Shown: piece after piece, positions 17,409 to 25,331 of the stretch
Layout: every line of letters begins with the position of its first letter
Numbering within the stretch: position 1 is the stretch's first letter
From: Candidatus Neomarinimicrobiota bacterium
Lineage (GTDB): Bacteria > Fidelibacterota > UBA8477 > JABMPR01
Direction: 5' to 3'
Assembly: GCA_016784545.1 (NCBI GenBank)
Contig: JADHUM010000030.1
Span: 1-44,358 of the forward strand
DNA: 44,358 nucleotides
Notes under the pieces: model-generated
The model's input: only the letters and a program-made list of their open reading frames with translations
What the model was told of the DNA's origin: nothing
The model's database searches: none
Made by a program: the position numbers and the translations under genes

Positions 17409-18197
17409 ATGATTGATATCAGTTCAAAGATGCAAGAGCAATATAGTCGGGATGGGTACATCCGGGTCACCAATGGGGTTGATGCGGCTAGTCTTGGACA
17501 ACTTGCCGTTGAACTCCGTGACCTCATGGCAAAACTGAACCCCAATTCTGATCCCATTGAAATGCGCTCAACCTATAAACGGGCTTTTACCCAGGTCACC
17601 AACCTGTGGCAGAAATCCGAGGCAGTCAAAAAGTTCGTTTTCCGAAAAGACCTGGCTGAAATCGCCGCCAATATCATGGGCATTAAAGGCGTTCGCCTCT
17701 ATCATGACCAGGCGCTGTTCAAGGAGGCTGGGGGAGGGGCAACACCCTGGCATGTGGATCAGGTTTACTGGCCCCTGGATACGGTAAACACCTGCACCTT
17801 CTGGATTCCCCTCCAGAAAACCCCTTTAGAAATGGGCACCCTGTCATTTGCCCAGGGGAGTCATTTGAAAACCGGTGGGAGAGACATGGTCATCAACGAT
17901 GCCAGTGAGGCCTTCTTTTCTCAATATGTAAAGGACTCTGGTTTTGAGGTCAGTTCTGATGAGTTTGAACTTGGAGATATCAGCATACATGCAGGTTGGA
18001 CTGTTCATCGTGCCGGTCCGAACCTCACCAGCACACCCAGAGAGGTCATGACCATCATCTATATGGCTGATGACACCTGTTTGTTAAAATCTCCCAGCAC
18101 AACCCAGTATGTGGACCGGGATGCCTTTACGCCAGATGTTCAACCTAGAGAGCTTATCGCCACGCCCCTTAATCCAGTCCTTTTCAGGAAAAACTAG
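17409..18197 (+). CDS. Phytanoyl-CoA dioxygenase (PhyH) family protein
   Basis: A Fe(II)/2-oxoglutarate-dependent oxygenase of about 262 residues. The facial triad is visible: WHVDQ supplies the first His and the Asp (about residues 115 and 117), and WTVHRAGPN the distal His (about 200), followed by an Arg (TPREV) for 2-oxoglutarate. An earlier ATG at 17304 is in frame, but GCGGAG at 17396-17401 lies just before ATG 17409, and homologous-looking sequence (MQEQYSRDGYIRV) starts there. The substrate is unknown; the family hydroxylates diverse small molecules. A diverged tail of a paralogous gene lies 2 kb downstream at 20168-20272. Confidence 0.9.
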   Translation: MIDISSKMQEQYSRDGYIRVTNGVDAASLGQLAVELRDLMAKLNPNSDPIEMRSTYKRAFTQVTNLWQKSEAVKKFVFRKDLAEIAANIMGIKGVRLYHDQALFKEAGGGATPWHVDQVYWPLDTVNTCTFWIPLQKTPLEMGTLSFAQGSHLKTGGRDMVINDASEAFFSQYVKDSGFEVSSDEFELGDISIHAGWTVHRAGPNLTSTPREVMTIIYMADDTCLLKSPSTTQYVDRDAFTPDVQPRELIATPLNPVLFRKN

Positions 18198-18268
18198 AGC
18201 GCTTCAGTATCCCTGCTTTCAGTTGGAGTCTCAGGTATCTTTTCTGAGGCGGTCGGTGCCTGCAGAGA

Positions 18269-19291
18269 TCAATGATGAAGAGCCATGGCCTGCTCTAGGA
18301 TCAAATCTCTTCCAAGTTCTATATCAGCCGCTGTCTGGATGACTTGAATGTCAGGGGTTACCCCCAGCCCTTCAATCGGCCGACCATCATAAGCTTCAAA
18401 ATATTCTGTCCCAATATAGACGCTCTTCCCACTGGGTAATTCATATTCACCAACAGTTTCAATGGTGGCATTTGAAGATGCCACACCGGCGCCACCTGTT
18501 GTGTCACCTACCACAGTGACCTGAGGCAATTGTTTCAGTATCTCAGTCGTCCATTCAGGTGCGCTGATGGTCGTACCGTTGATCAAAACCACAACGGGGT
18601 TGGTATAGATATGGGGTCCCCGGGGCTGAAATTGAGGCAGCTCGATCAGCTCACCCAAGCGGTAATAGCTGGGCTTATTCATCGGCTGGGACATAAAGCG
18701 GGTCACCACAGCTTCAATGTTTTGAAATGATCCTCCAATGCCATCTCTAAGATCAATGATCAGACCATTGGAATCCCTGAAATGCTCCAAAACAGACGGA
18801 AATTCATGGAACAGGAAATCTGCTTGAAAACTGGAGAGGTATACATAAGCGATATTGCCAGGTAAGAGCCCATACTCAATAGTCCCACTTTCCGTAACAG
18901 TTAGTTCCTCGGTAAAATAGTGTCGGACTGTCAGCGGACTATAGGAATGCACATCCTTGAAATAGCGTTGGGGATAATAGGGGTAAACCTCACCGCCACC
19001 GGGTGTCTGATAATAGATATGCGCATCCTTCAACTCAGCCAGAAGATCATTCAGTACGAGCAGGGCTTCGTCTCCACGAGCAGCTTCAAAGTGTTGAAGA
19101 TAGACCGGATAGAGAGAATCCCAGCCGATCCCCTTGAACTCCAGAAAAGGATATACAGCGTCTACCCGATGCCAGAGGGCTTCGAAGTCTTCCACGTTCA
19201 GATTGGAATCGCTGGATTGGACAATCAGGTCCGAGCAGCCTGCGGCCAATAAGACCAGGAGCGCAAAAAATAGTATTCCAAGTCGCTTCAT
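18269..19291 (-). CDS. S41 family peptidase, lipoprotein
   Basis: A C-terminal-processing-type serine protease of 341 residues. The chosen ATG (19289-19291) opens a lipoprotein signal (MKRLGILFFALLVLLAAGC) with Cys19 as the lipidated residue. The S41 core is recognisable: NGLIIDLRDGIGGS, then VVLINGTTISAPEWTTEIL with the nucleophilic Ser in TISAPEW, then VVGDTTGGAG, and GLGVTPDIQV at the end. No PDZ domain is evident, as in the tricorn or retinoid-binding-like S41 subgroup. It starts 15 bp after the stop of the barrel-protein gene and is probably co-transcribed with it. Confidence 0.88.
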   Translation of the reverse strand: MKRLGILFFALLVLLAAGCSDLIVQSSDSNLNVEDFEALWHRVDAVYPFLEFKGIGWDSLYPVYLQHFEAARGDEALLVLNDLLAELKDAHIYYQTPGGGEVYPYYPQRYFKDVHSYSPLTVRHYFTEELTVTESGTIEYGLLPGNIAYVYLSSFQADFLFHEFPSVLEHFRDSNGLIIDLRDGIGGSFQNIEAVVTRFMSQPMNKPSYYRLGELIELPQFQPRGPHIYTNPVVVLINGTTISAPEWTTEILKQLPQVTVVGDTTGGAGVASSNATIETVGEYELPSGKSVYIGTEYFEAYDGRPIEGLGVTPDIQVIQTAADIELGRDLILEQAMALHH

Positions 19292-19305
19292 GGTGATCGC
19301 GCCGT

Positions 19306-20079
19306 TCAAATTCCGTAACTGATTGCCAAGATCAAATTGTCGCTTGCAGATATCAACGGTTCCCAAACCGTCATCCGGAGCAGTTCGAATTTATATCCAA
19401 CCCTGCAGTCCAGATGGTTAGAGAGAGAATACTGCAGGGCAAGATCAAAGCTGGAATAGAGACCTGAGAAAGGGGATATTATTTGAAACGCAGATTGCTC
19501 ATCCGAATTTTTATCGTTCCGGCCAAAGCCCAGCGACAGAGCACTTATCTCCAGAGCAGAATGCACTGCAATATCTGGTTTCAGTTGAAAATCACCCCTA
19601 AGGTTAAAACAGATTGATACTTGGCCGGCAGCGGATTGGGCAAAATCAAACCCTGACACAGACATATTCAAGTCATTGTAGTAGAAATGTAACAGGATTG
19701 AGGGACCCCAAAAAACTGACAATCCATTTTGGAAAGAGGGGCTTCTTCTTAAGGGATAAAAAAAACCCTGGTTGAGGGTGAATTGGGTGATCGTAGTACT
19801 GATATTATGATTTTTTATGCGGGTCCCATGTCTGAAGCTTGCATAAAGCCGATAGTTGTAAGTGCCATGGTCTCGTGTCCAGCGCAGGGCCTCGTAGGGG
19901 AGTGATCCCTCATACTTCTCAGGAGAGATGAATTCATCAATAACCGCGTATTTCCCGATGCCACCCTCAATGTAGAGACGTGAAGGCTGTACCTCGGTTA
20001 CCATAGTGGCAACTTGCCCATAAAGATTGCTTAGACAGAAGAAGGAAGTGAGTGCAACAAACCAGATTTTCGCCATCAT
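19306..20079 (-). CDS. Hypothetical outer-membrane beta-barrel protein
   Basis: Not a recognised family. The start was chosen at the ATG at 20077-20079 because GGAGG lies 6 nt upstream and a signal peptide follows (MAKIWFVALTSFFCLSNLYG). The 258-residue product has repeated amphipathic strands (YRLYASFRHGTRIKNHNIS, GLYSSFDLALQYSLSNHLD) and ends LILAISYGI, consistent with a small barrel. It precedes the S41 protease gene by 15 bp. Both genes lie between an intact dioxygenase gene and a dioxygenase tail remnant, suggesting local rearrangement. Confidence 0.65.
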   Translation of the reverse strand: MMAKIWFVALTSFFCLSNLYGQVATMVTEVQPSRLYIEGGIGKYAVIDEFISPEKYEGSLPYEALRWTRDHGTYNYRLYASFRHGTRIKNHNISTTITQFTLNQGFFYPLRRSPSFQNGLSVFWGPSILLHFYYNDLNMSVSGFDFAQSAAGQVSICFNLRGDFQLKPDIAVHSALEISALSLGFGRNDKNSDEQSAFQIISPFSGLYSSFDLALQYSLSNHLDCRVGYKFELLRMTVWEPLISASDNLILAISYGI

Positions 20080-20167
20080 GTTGATCCTCCCGGGAACTTT
20101 AGAGTGGAAGTGAAGATTTCCTGTAAAATAAGAAAATTCGTTTGTGCAAAACACTATTGCTTTTGCA

Positions 20168-20272
20168 CCCACTCCAACTCAGCTGGTTGACCGAGATGCC
20201 TTTACACCAGATGTACGGCCAGGTGAAAGCATTGACACACCACGAAACCCAGTCCTCTATAGAAAAAGCTAA
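20168..20272 (+). pseudogene. Remnant of a second phytanoyl-CoA dioxygenase gene (C-terminal 34 codons)
   Basis: Read on the plus strand this encodes a tail containing VDRDAFTPDVRPGES and NPVLYRKS, ending at TAA 20270-20272. The intact gene at 17409-18197 ends VDRDAFTPDVQPREL and NPVLFRKN at the same distance from its stop. The DNA is roughly 70% identical by eye, so this is an old, diverged paralog fragment and not a recent copy. No dioxygenase coding is seen upstream of about 20165. Confidence 0.85.
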
Positions 20273-20278
20273 CCCCCC

Positions 20279-21631
20279 TTAATCTTCACCGTTATCAGCT
20301 GGCGTTTCAGGCTGCTTGCCAACAGGTCCAGGCAGTTGCAAGGTGGAGAACCAGTCTATCTTTCGGGTTAGATACATCACCAGGCTCAAGATACTAAATA
20401 GTCCAATACTGCCAATCATCAGAGCCAGATCCTGTAACTGTAAGACGATGTACAAATAGGAGTAAAGCAGAACCAGAATTAGAAAAATGATTCCGGTCTG
20501 TAGCTTATCCTTCAATACCCCTTTGGTATAACTAGTGATCAAACCGATGGTAGCTATGCTGGAAATGAGATAAGCATATTTGAAAGCCATCTGCTCTGAA
20601 AAGGATAGGAGGAGTGTATAAAAAACAAGAAGTGAGAAACCGATGAGCAGATACTGAATGGGATGGATCAGTTTCTTGTTCAGCAATTCAATCATAAAAA
20701 ATGATAGGAAGGTCAGACCAATGAACATGAAAGCATACTTCGCTGTGCGCATATTTTTCTGATACTCATCCACAGGAACTAAAAGTTTTACCCCGAAGGT
20801 TGCTGCACTTGTTTGATTATTGCTGCCCGTCCATTTCTGGGGAAAGTTGCGGTTGAGGTGGAGGATTTTCCAGTCGGCGTCAAACCCCTGATGTGAGGTT
20901 TCATGATGGGCCGGCAAAAAGTTTCCCACAAAGCTGGGGTCAGGCCATTTGGAGCTCAGGTTAACCGTGGTTTCTTTTCCCACAGGAGCGAAGAGAAGTG
21001 ACTCACTCCCATTTAAATTCAGGTCAAAGGTGAAGACCAGCTCTTCATTTGAATTGACAGTATCAAGAGGAATGCTAACACCAGAACTGAGAATATCATC
21101 CGTCTCAATGCCGGGTTGCACCTGGATTTTTTGACCATTGACTTCAAAGGTGATCAGGTCGTTGAGCCCTTTCATGTCGGAGATACCCAAAGAGATAAAG
21201 GCGTCACTCCAGACAAAATCTTCAGGAGCCACTTTTAGATCCTTTATGGATACTGGCTTAAAAGCGCCTGATACATTAAGCACCGATTTGTAGAGAATGA
21301 TTTCATAAATACCCCGTTTCCGGACCTCGGGCAAGAGCTCTCCGTTTACCTGAAGTTTTTCGGGCAAAAAATGGGCATATCCAATGGTGGGGACCAGTCT
21401 GTTTGAGGCATCCTTTTGATAGTATTTATAAGGAACAGAGAGGATGGGTCCAGTAATGGTTTGTGACTCTCCCCACTTCTGGTTTACCTCAGCTACAGCG
21501 CCATCTCTTCGGGCTTGTCTTTCATGAATGAGAGACTGGACCATAAATGAGGGGATAAGCAGGACCAGAACTAAAAAACCAATAATAACCAGACGTGCGC
21601 TGATCGATTGTTTTACCCAGTTAGTTTGCAT
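20279..21631 (-). CDS. creD: Cell envelope integrity protein CreD
   Basis: A 450-residue inner-membrane protein of the CreD family. It has one N-terminal helix (LVIIGFLVLVLLIPSFMV) and the typical WGESQTITGPILSVPY block. A large periplasmic beta-rich domain (to about residue 290) is followed by four to five membrane helices (MFIGLTFLSFFMIELLNKK, HPIQYLLIGFSLLVFYTLLL). In enterobacteria CreD belongs to the CreBC regulon and affects envelope stress; no creB or creC is present here. AGGAGG lies 5-6 nt before the ATG. The C-terminal tail is polar and short. Confidence 0.93.
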   Translation of the reverse strand: MQTNWVKQSISARLVIIGFLVLVLLIPSFMVQSLIHERQARRDGAVAEVNQKWGESQTITGPILSVPYKYYQKDASNRLVPTIGYAHFLPEKLQVNGELLPEVRKRGIYEIILYKSVLNVSGAFKPVSIKDLKVAPEDFVWSDAFISLGISDMKGLNDLITFEVNGQKIQVQPGIETDDILSSGVSIPLDTVNSNEELVFTFDLNLNGSESLLFAPVGKETTVNLSSKWPDPSFVGNFLPAHHETSHQGFDADWKILHLNRNFPQKWTGSNNQTSAATFGVKLLVPVDEYQKNMRTAKYAFMFIGLTFLSFFMIELLNKKLIHPIQYLLIGFSLLVFYTLLLSFSEQMAFKYAYLISSIATIGLITSYTKGVLKDKLQTGIIFLILVLLYSYLYIVLQLQDLALMIGSIGLFSILSLVMYLTRKIDWFSTLQLPGPVGKQPETPADNGED

Positions 21632-21721
21632 AAAAACCTCCTGTTGAGAAATTGAAGGGTACGATGTGTTAACGTCAAGGATTCTAAGCTTGTTCCTCAG
21701 GAGTGGAAATAACAGGAATAT

Positions 21722-22306
21722 CTATAAGGGCTTTGCCTTCAGGATGTCATGTATAATAAGTTTGTATTTGACTTCATCCAGATAACCACCCCTGGCAGTT
21801 TTGACCTGTTTCTCTTCAAATACCTGACCCCCAAGTGATTCAGCAATCTTACGACTGGGGATGTTGGCGCGGTCAACAGGATAGATCAGGTAATCCAGGT
21901 CAAGATGTTCGCAGGCCCAGAATGCCAGCGCTTGAATTGCTTCTCTGCCGTATTTGTGACCGTGGGCTGATTTTTTAACCCAGATACCCAGTTCTGGTGT
22001 CCGATGTCTTCCTTCACCATGCAAACCACAGCAACCTAGAAACTCACGCCCAGCTTTTAATGTGATGGCGAGAACTAGATTCCAACCCCCACGCATGCCC
22101 GTCAGAGAATCGTTTATAAATGTCATGGTCTCTTCAATTTTTTCAGCTGGTTTGGGAAGCATATACTGGATGATGTCAGTATTGAATTCTCGAAATATAT
22201 CTTTGCGGTAGCGATTGAGGCTGGTCGTGAGGAGAAGCCGTGCAGATGGAATCTTTACGCATGTAAAATCCAGGAGTTCTGATGTTTTGAGATCAAAGGG
22301 GTGCAT
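21722..22306 (-). CDS. GNAT family N-acetyltransferase (RimJ/RimL-like)
   Basis: A protein of 194 residues from the ATG at 22304-22306, which has GAGGA just upstream. An upstream extension to 22417 would overlap the preceding gene and is less likely. The motif-A region is ELGIWVKKSAHGHKYGREA, and IYPVDRANIPSRKIAESLGG is the hallmark of the RimJ/RimL (Acetyltransf_3) subgroup, which acetylates protein N-termini, amino acids or antibiotics. The substrate is unknown. It starts 19 bp after the stop of the extradiol dioxygenase-like gene, so the two are probably co-transcribed. Confidence 0.88.
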   Translation of the reverse strand: MHPFDLKTSELLDFTCVKIPSARLLLTTSLNRYRKDIFREFNTDIIQYMLPKPAEKIEETMTFINDSLTGMRGGWNLVLAITLKAGREFLGCCGLHGEGRHRTPELGIWVKKSAHGHKYGREAIQALAFWACEHLDLDYLIYPVDRANIPSRKIAESLGGQVFEEKQVKTARGGYLDEVKYKLIIHDILKAKPL

Positions 22307-22325
22307 GCAATCCTCGGGTTTACCA

Positions 22326-23138
22326 TTAAGTCCAGAGAAACGCCGAAACCTTTTTGCCCATAATGGTTTTGTTAAAAACCAGCTCTGCTGGTGGCGAATC
22401 GTAACCAGCAGCACCATAACAGACGTGCAGGGGCAGCAAATGTTCTTCTCGTGGGTGACAATAGCGAGCCTGAGGAGCCTGGGACCAGTTGATCAACTCA
22501 TGATCCCGTTCATCAGGCGTAAGACCCTCTGAACAACAGGCCTTAACCAGCCAGTCATCAAAAACCTGGTCAGGTCGGTTTTCGTTTATATCTCCAGACA
22601 TGAGTGCACGCATATTGTGAAAAGACATCCCGGATCCAACAATGAGTACCTTCTTTTCCCTGAGAAAATTGAGTGCCCGTCCCAGGGCTATATGTTGTGC
22701 CGGGTCTAGACCTTTAATAAGAGAGATCTGAAAACAGGGAATGTCCGCTTCCGGGAAGATCAGTTTTAGCGGTACAAAAACACCATGGTCAAACCCTCGT
22801 TCTCCATCCATTGCGGGTTTGAAACCAGCCTGGTCCAACTCATCCCCAATCTCTTTGGCCAGAGCAGGGTGTCCAGAGGCTGGATAGGTGATCTTGTAGG
22901 TCTCTGGAGGAAATCCATAATAGTCATAAAGCATCTCTGGATGCTCAGCGGATTGAATGGTTGGCTGTGATGCTTCCCAGTGAGCGCTGATGATCAGAAT
23001 GGCCTGGGGTTCACCTAGTTTCCCCCGGATGTTTTGGAGAAAGGTGACCATTTCACGATGTCCAGAATCACCAAGGAGGGGCAGGGGTCCCCCTCCGTGG
23101 GGTAAATAGAGTATTGGCGATATTTTATTTTGCTGCAT
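22326..23138 (-). CDS. DODA-type (class III, LigB-like) extradiol ring-cleavage dioxygenase family protein
   Basis: A 270-residue protein of the 4,5-DOPA dioxygenase extradiol (YgiD) family. Conserved metal and active-site regions are visible: LYLPHGGGPLPLLGD near the N-terminus, ILIISAHWEAS, GFDHGVFVPLKLIFP, and the C-terminal HPREEHLLPLHVCYGAA. These supply the His residues that bind Fe or Zn. The family opens catechol-type rings with O2; the physiological substrate in non-plant organisms is usually unknown. No other aromatic degradation genes are nearby, so a general catechol role is only a guess. The ribosome binding site is weak. Confidence 0.9.
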   Translation of the reverse strand: MQQNKISPILYLPHGGGPLPLLGDSGHREMVTFLQNIRGKLGEPQAILIISAHWEASQPTIQSAEHPEMLYDYYGFPPETYKITYPASGHPALAKEIGDELDQAGFKPAMDGERGFDHGVFVPLKLIFPEADIPCFQISLIKGLDPAQHIALGRALNFLREKKVLIVGSGMSFHNMRALMSGDINENRPDQVFDDWLVKACCSEGLTPDERDHELINWSQAPQARYCHPREEHLLPLHVCYGAAGYDSPPAELVFNKTIMGKKVSAFLWT

Positions 23139-23191
23139 ATATAAGTGGGGACTCGCCCATTTCCCTCTAAATAGAGTTGTTAATTAAAACA

Positions 23192-23326
23192 TCAGGTGTC
23201 AGAGTAAGAGCGGCCCTTCTTCTCCTTTACTTTGTCTTTTTTAAGTTGTCGTTTTTCCTTAAGCGTATGTGCCGCTTTTTTCTGTTCTTCCTTTTTACCT
23301 TTGTCTTTACTGCCTTTGTCACCCAT
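23192..23326 (-). CDS. Very small lysine-rich basic protein (44 residues)
   Basis: A 45-codon ORF from ATG 23324-23326 to TGA 23192-23194, with AGGAG at 23335-23339. The product starts MGDKGSKDKGKKEEQKK and continues KEKRQLKKDKVKEKKG. It is highly basic, lacks hydrophobic residues and is probably disordered or helical. The MGDK(G/S) opening and K-rich body resemble short conserved hypothetical proteins I know from other bacteria, but no function is established. A nucleic-acid-binding role is plausible from charge alone and is inference. It lies alone between larger genes on the same strand. Confidence 0.72.
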   Translation of the reverse strand: MGDKGSKDKGKKEEQKKAAHTLKEKRQLKKDKVKEKKGRSYSDT

Positions 23327-23488
23327 GAAAATTACTCCTTATGAAAAATGGTTCGGAATGAAACCCTTTTAAAGAGAAAAACCAACCAGACTGTCTGGGG
23401 CGGTTTCTCAGATACCATTTTGCATCAATGTAAGTTACATGAAAACAATTAACTAGGATTGTATATAGCAGATAAACGATAGGATTGT

Positions 23489-23812
23489 TTACTCGTTTTT
23501 AAAATAATCGGGCAGGATGGGTTTATGCCTGGGCTGGAATAGACTCACTAAGAAGCGCCCGATTATTGCGTATATGACAAACATGGCCAGAGCACCCAGA
23601 ACAATACCATCTTGTTTGATGGACGTGATGTCGTATTGGTAATGATAAATAGCACCAGCCGCACCGACATTGACCAGAGCATAGAGCAGGTTTCCCAGGG
23701 CAGAAAATCCGAATAAGTTTAAAAAGCGGAGCCTGATGATGCCAAAAATCAGGTGAGGCATGGCATTCATCAACAAGAAGCCAGTCAAGAAATCTAATAT
23801 GTTGAGTTGCAT
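23489..23812 (-). CDS. Small integral membrane protein, unknown function
   Basis: A 107-residue protein with three predicted membrane helices: ILDFLTGFLLMNAMPHLIFG, then LGNLLYALVNVGAAGAIYHY, then IVLGALAMFVIYAIIGRFLV. The tail is short and polar (RHKPILPDYFKNE). I do not recognise the family, although the layout resembles small DoxX-like or DUF-type membrane proteins. GGAG about 8 nt upstream supports the start at 23812. It appears to be a single-gene unit. Confidence 0.7.
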   Translation of the reverse strand: MQLNILDFLTGFLLMNAMPHLIFGIIRLRFLNLFGFSALGNLLYALVNVGAAGAIYHYQYDITSIKQDGIVLGALAMFVIYAIIGRFLVSLFQPRHKPILPDYFKNE

Positions 23813-23910
23813 CTTAAAATCTCCGATTTAATGTTTTGTCAATATGATCAACACTCCGCCTGAGTGTTGCCAGGAGTTTAGTACGAGTAATCCCACAATA
23901 GGATAAATAT

Positions 23911-24390
23911 TTATGTCTGCAGATCCTTTAACAAGCTGCCAATCACATTCAGGCGCTCGCTGATTATCTCATCGTCCTTTGCCAGCGTTGCTTCAAAAAG
24001 ATCAAGATCATCCTCAATAAACTCATTGTCCGTGCAAACCTCCACATTCATGGCACCCCCTTGAAGACCAATTCGGTCCAGGGAAGGATAGTTTGGATAA
24101 TCCTTCTCGTTTTTGTGATAGCGTTCCTTGAATACCTTTTTGGCTTTAATGATGAGGATCGCCAAATCCAGAACGCGATGCAGGGGCAGTTCTTCAGACT
24201 GACGGGACCATTTTCCACCGGTATGCCGCCAGACTTTGGCGGAAATATCAACATTTCCCCGCTCATTCCATTGGGCCAGCCCCAGGGATAATCCTTTGGC
24301 ATCTGAATTGAGCGTCTGGCGTCCATCAATCCGGTCATAGTCTTCGGAAACAATCACAGGTTTATGTTTGAGTTCGCTGGGTATTTTCAT
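23911..24390 (-). CDS. DUF6530-like conserved protein
   Basis: A soluble 159-residue protein. Its strongly patterned N-terminal half (LKHKPVIVSEDYDRIDGRQT, LSLGLAQWNERGNVDISAKV, WRHTGGKWSRQSEELPLHRV) matches a conserved hypothetical family that I recall as DUF6530, known mainly from Firmicutes. No enzymatic motif is evident. GGGAGA about 7 nt before the ATG supports the start. The patchy occurrence of this family may reflect horizontal transfer, but base composition here is not obviously different from the neighbours. Confidence 0.7.
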   Translation of the reverse strand: MKIPSELKHKPVIVSEDYDRIDGRQTLNSDAKGLSLGLAQWNERGNVDISAKVWRHTGGKWSRQSEELPLHRVLDLAILIIKAKKVFKERYHKNEKDYPNYPSLDRIGLQGGAMNVEVCTDNEFIEDDLDLFEATLAKDDEIISERLNVIGSLLKDLQT

Positions 24391-24406
24391 TTCAAATTCT
24401 CCCTTA

Positions 24407-24450
24407 AATATTTACTAAATTACTACGTTACTAGATTACTAAATATTTAT
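24407..24450. repeat. Degenerate period 8-9 ATTACTAA tract
   Basis: Imperfect repeats of TTACTAAA/TTACTAGA-type units directly upstream of the DUF6530-like gene. This is another member of the short-period tandem tracts seen in several gaps. Confidence 0.6.
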
Positions 24451-24661
24451 GGTAAATCAAGGAGTAAATGCCAATTTCATAGTACTGTGCGATTTGAAGA
24501 ATAAATCTGGTTTTATGGTTCGAAATTATCCCGCCCAGCCCCCCACCGACCAAGCTAAAGGTTTAGCGTAGGCTGAAGAAATAAAGTGACAAAGCAAGCT
24601 CACATCCCCCGGGGATGGCAAAGGTTGAAACCTCCTTGATCTCACCCGTTTTTGCTGGAAT

Positions 24662-25014
24662 TCAAGGTTTCGGTGGGATGCTATCTCTCCAGGCTTGGAC
24701 ATGATAACTCAGGGTTGTGTCTCGGGAAATCGTGACCTTATGATGGGATGGCGTTTCTCCATTTAAATCCACCTGCATATTCTCTCAGCTTCCCCGAGTA
24801 ATCCTGAAAGCAAGCCAGGTTGAATCCAGGACGTTAAAATCTGTGGTCCACAGGCTGTCATTGTGTTGTTTCAATTTTAGACCCTTACCAATCCAAATCC
24901 TTTGGCATACACCAGCTCATCTCCGGACACGATGGCAACAGCCAGCCCCGGAATAAATGCTTCGGCTTTCAGTTTCTCAAAGGCAGGGAATAGAAGCACC
25001 ACTTTGTCAATCGC
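24662..25014 (-). pseudogene. Decayed serine hydrolase (beta-lactamase-like) gene
   Basis: The 940-bp gap 24391-25331 has no long ORF, but the minus strand carries a broken gene. At 25014-24877 one frame reads FPAFEKLKAEAFIPGLAVAI followed by VSGDELVYAKGFG, the standard N-terminal signature of beta-lactamase-related serine hydrolases, and then stops. A second frame (about 24890-24662) reads HNDSLWTTDFNVLDSTWLAF, an in-frame TGA at 24785-24787, then MQVDLNGETPSHHKVTISRD and a stop. That part resembles the beta-rich C-terminal domain of the same family. The catalytic middle (SxxK, YxN) is missing, so a large internal deletion is likely. The N-terminal identification is firm; the C-terminal one is tentative. 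Confidence 0.72.
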
Positions 25015-25163
25015 TCACAAAAGCGGAGCCTTGTCGCAAAAAGAAGGTCTGGACTCAAATACGTATTGAATAACCCATTTGCGCATCTTCCATGCCGAAG
25101 CATTAGTGCAGGCTGGAGGGGGCAATACAACGACGCGATCGCCTAAACCAGGTTGGCAATTAT

Positions 25164-25209
25164 CCAAAACCGGTTTGATCTCACTCCGTTCGATTGAAAA
25201 CCGGTTTGG
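25164..25209. repeat. Paired AAACCGGTTT palindromes in a repeat-like gap
   Basis: The 10-bp palindrome AAACCGGTTT occurs twice (about 25167-25176 and 25198-25207) as part of a 13-bp imperfect inverted repeat around GATCTCACTCCGTTCGATTG. The central CTCACTCCGTTCG is shared with the two-hairpin repeat family, so this may be a decayed or variant copy. The remaining sequence to 25331 is low-complexity ACCCATT/AACTC units with no gene. Confidence 0.65.
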
Positions 25210-25331
25210 AATTTCTGAGGCTCACCACTCTCCCCCCCACTAAACCCATTGAACCCATTAAACTCATAAACTCCCCAACTCACAAAACTCAAAACATATT
25301 CCTTCAAGATTCCACCTTTTGACTTAGTTTA

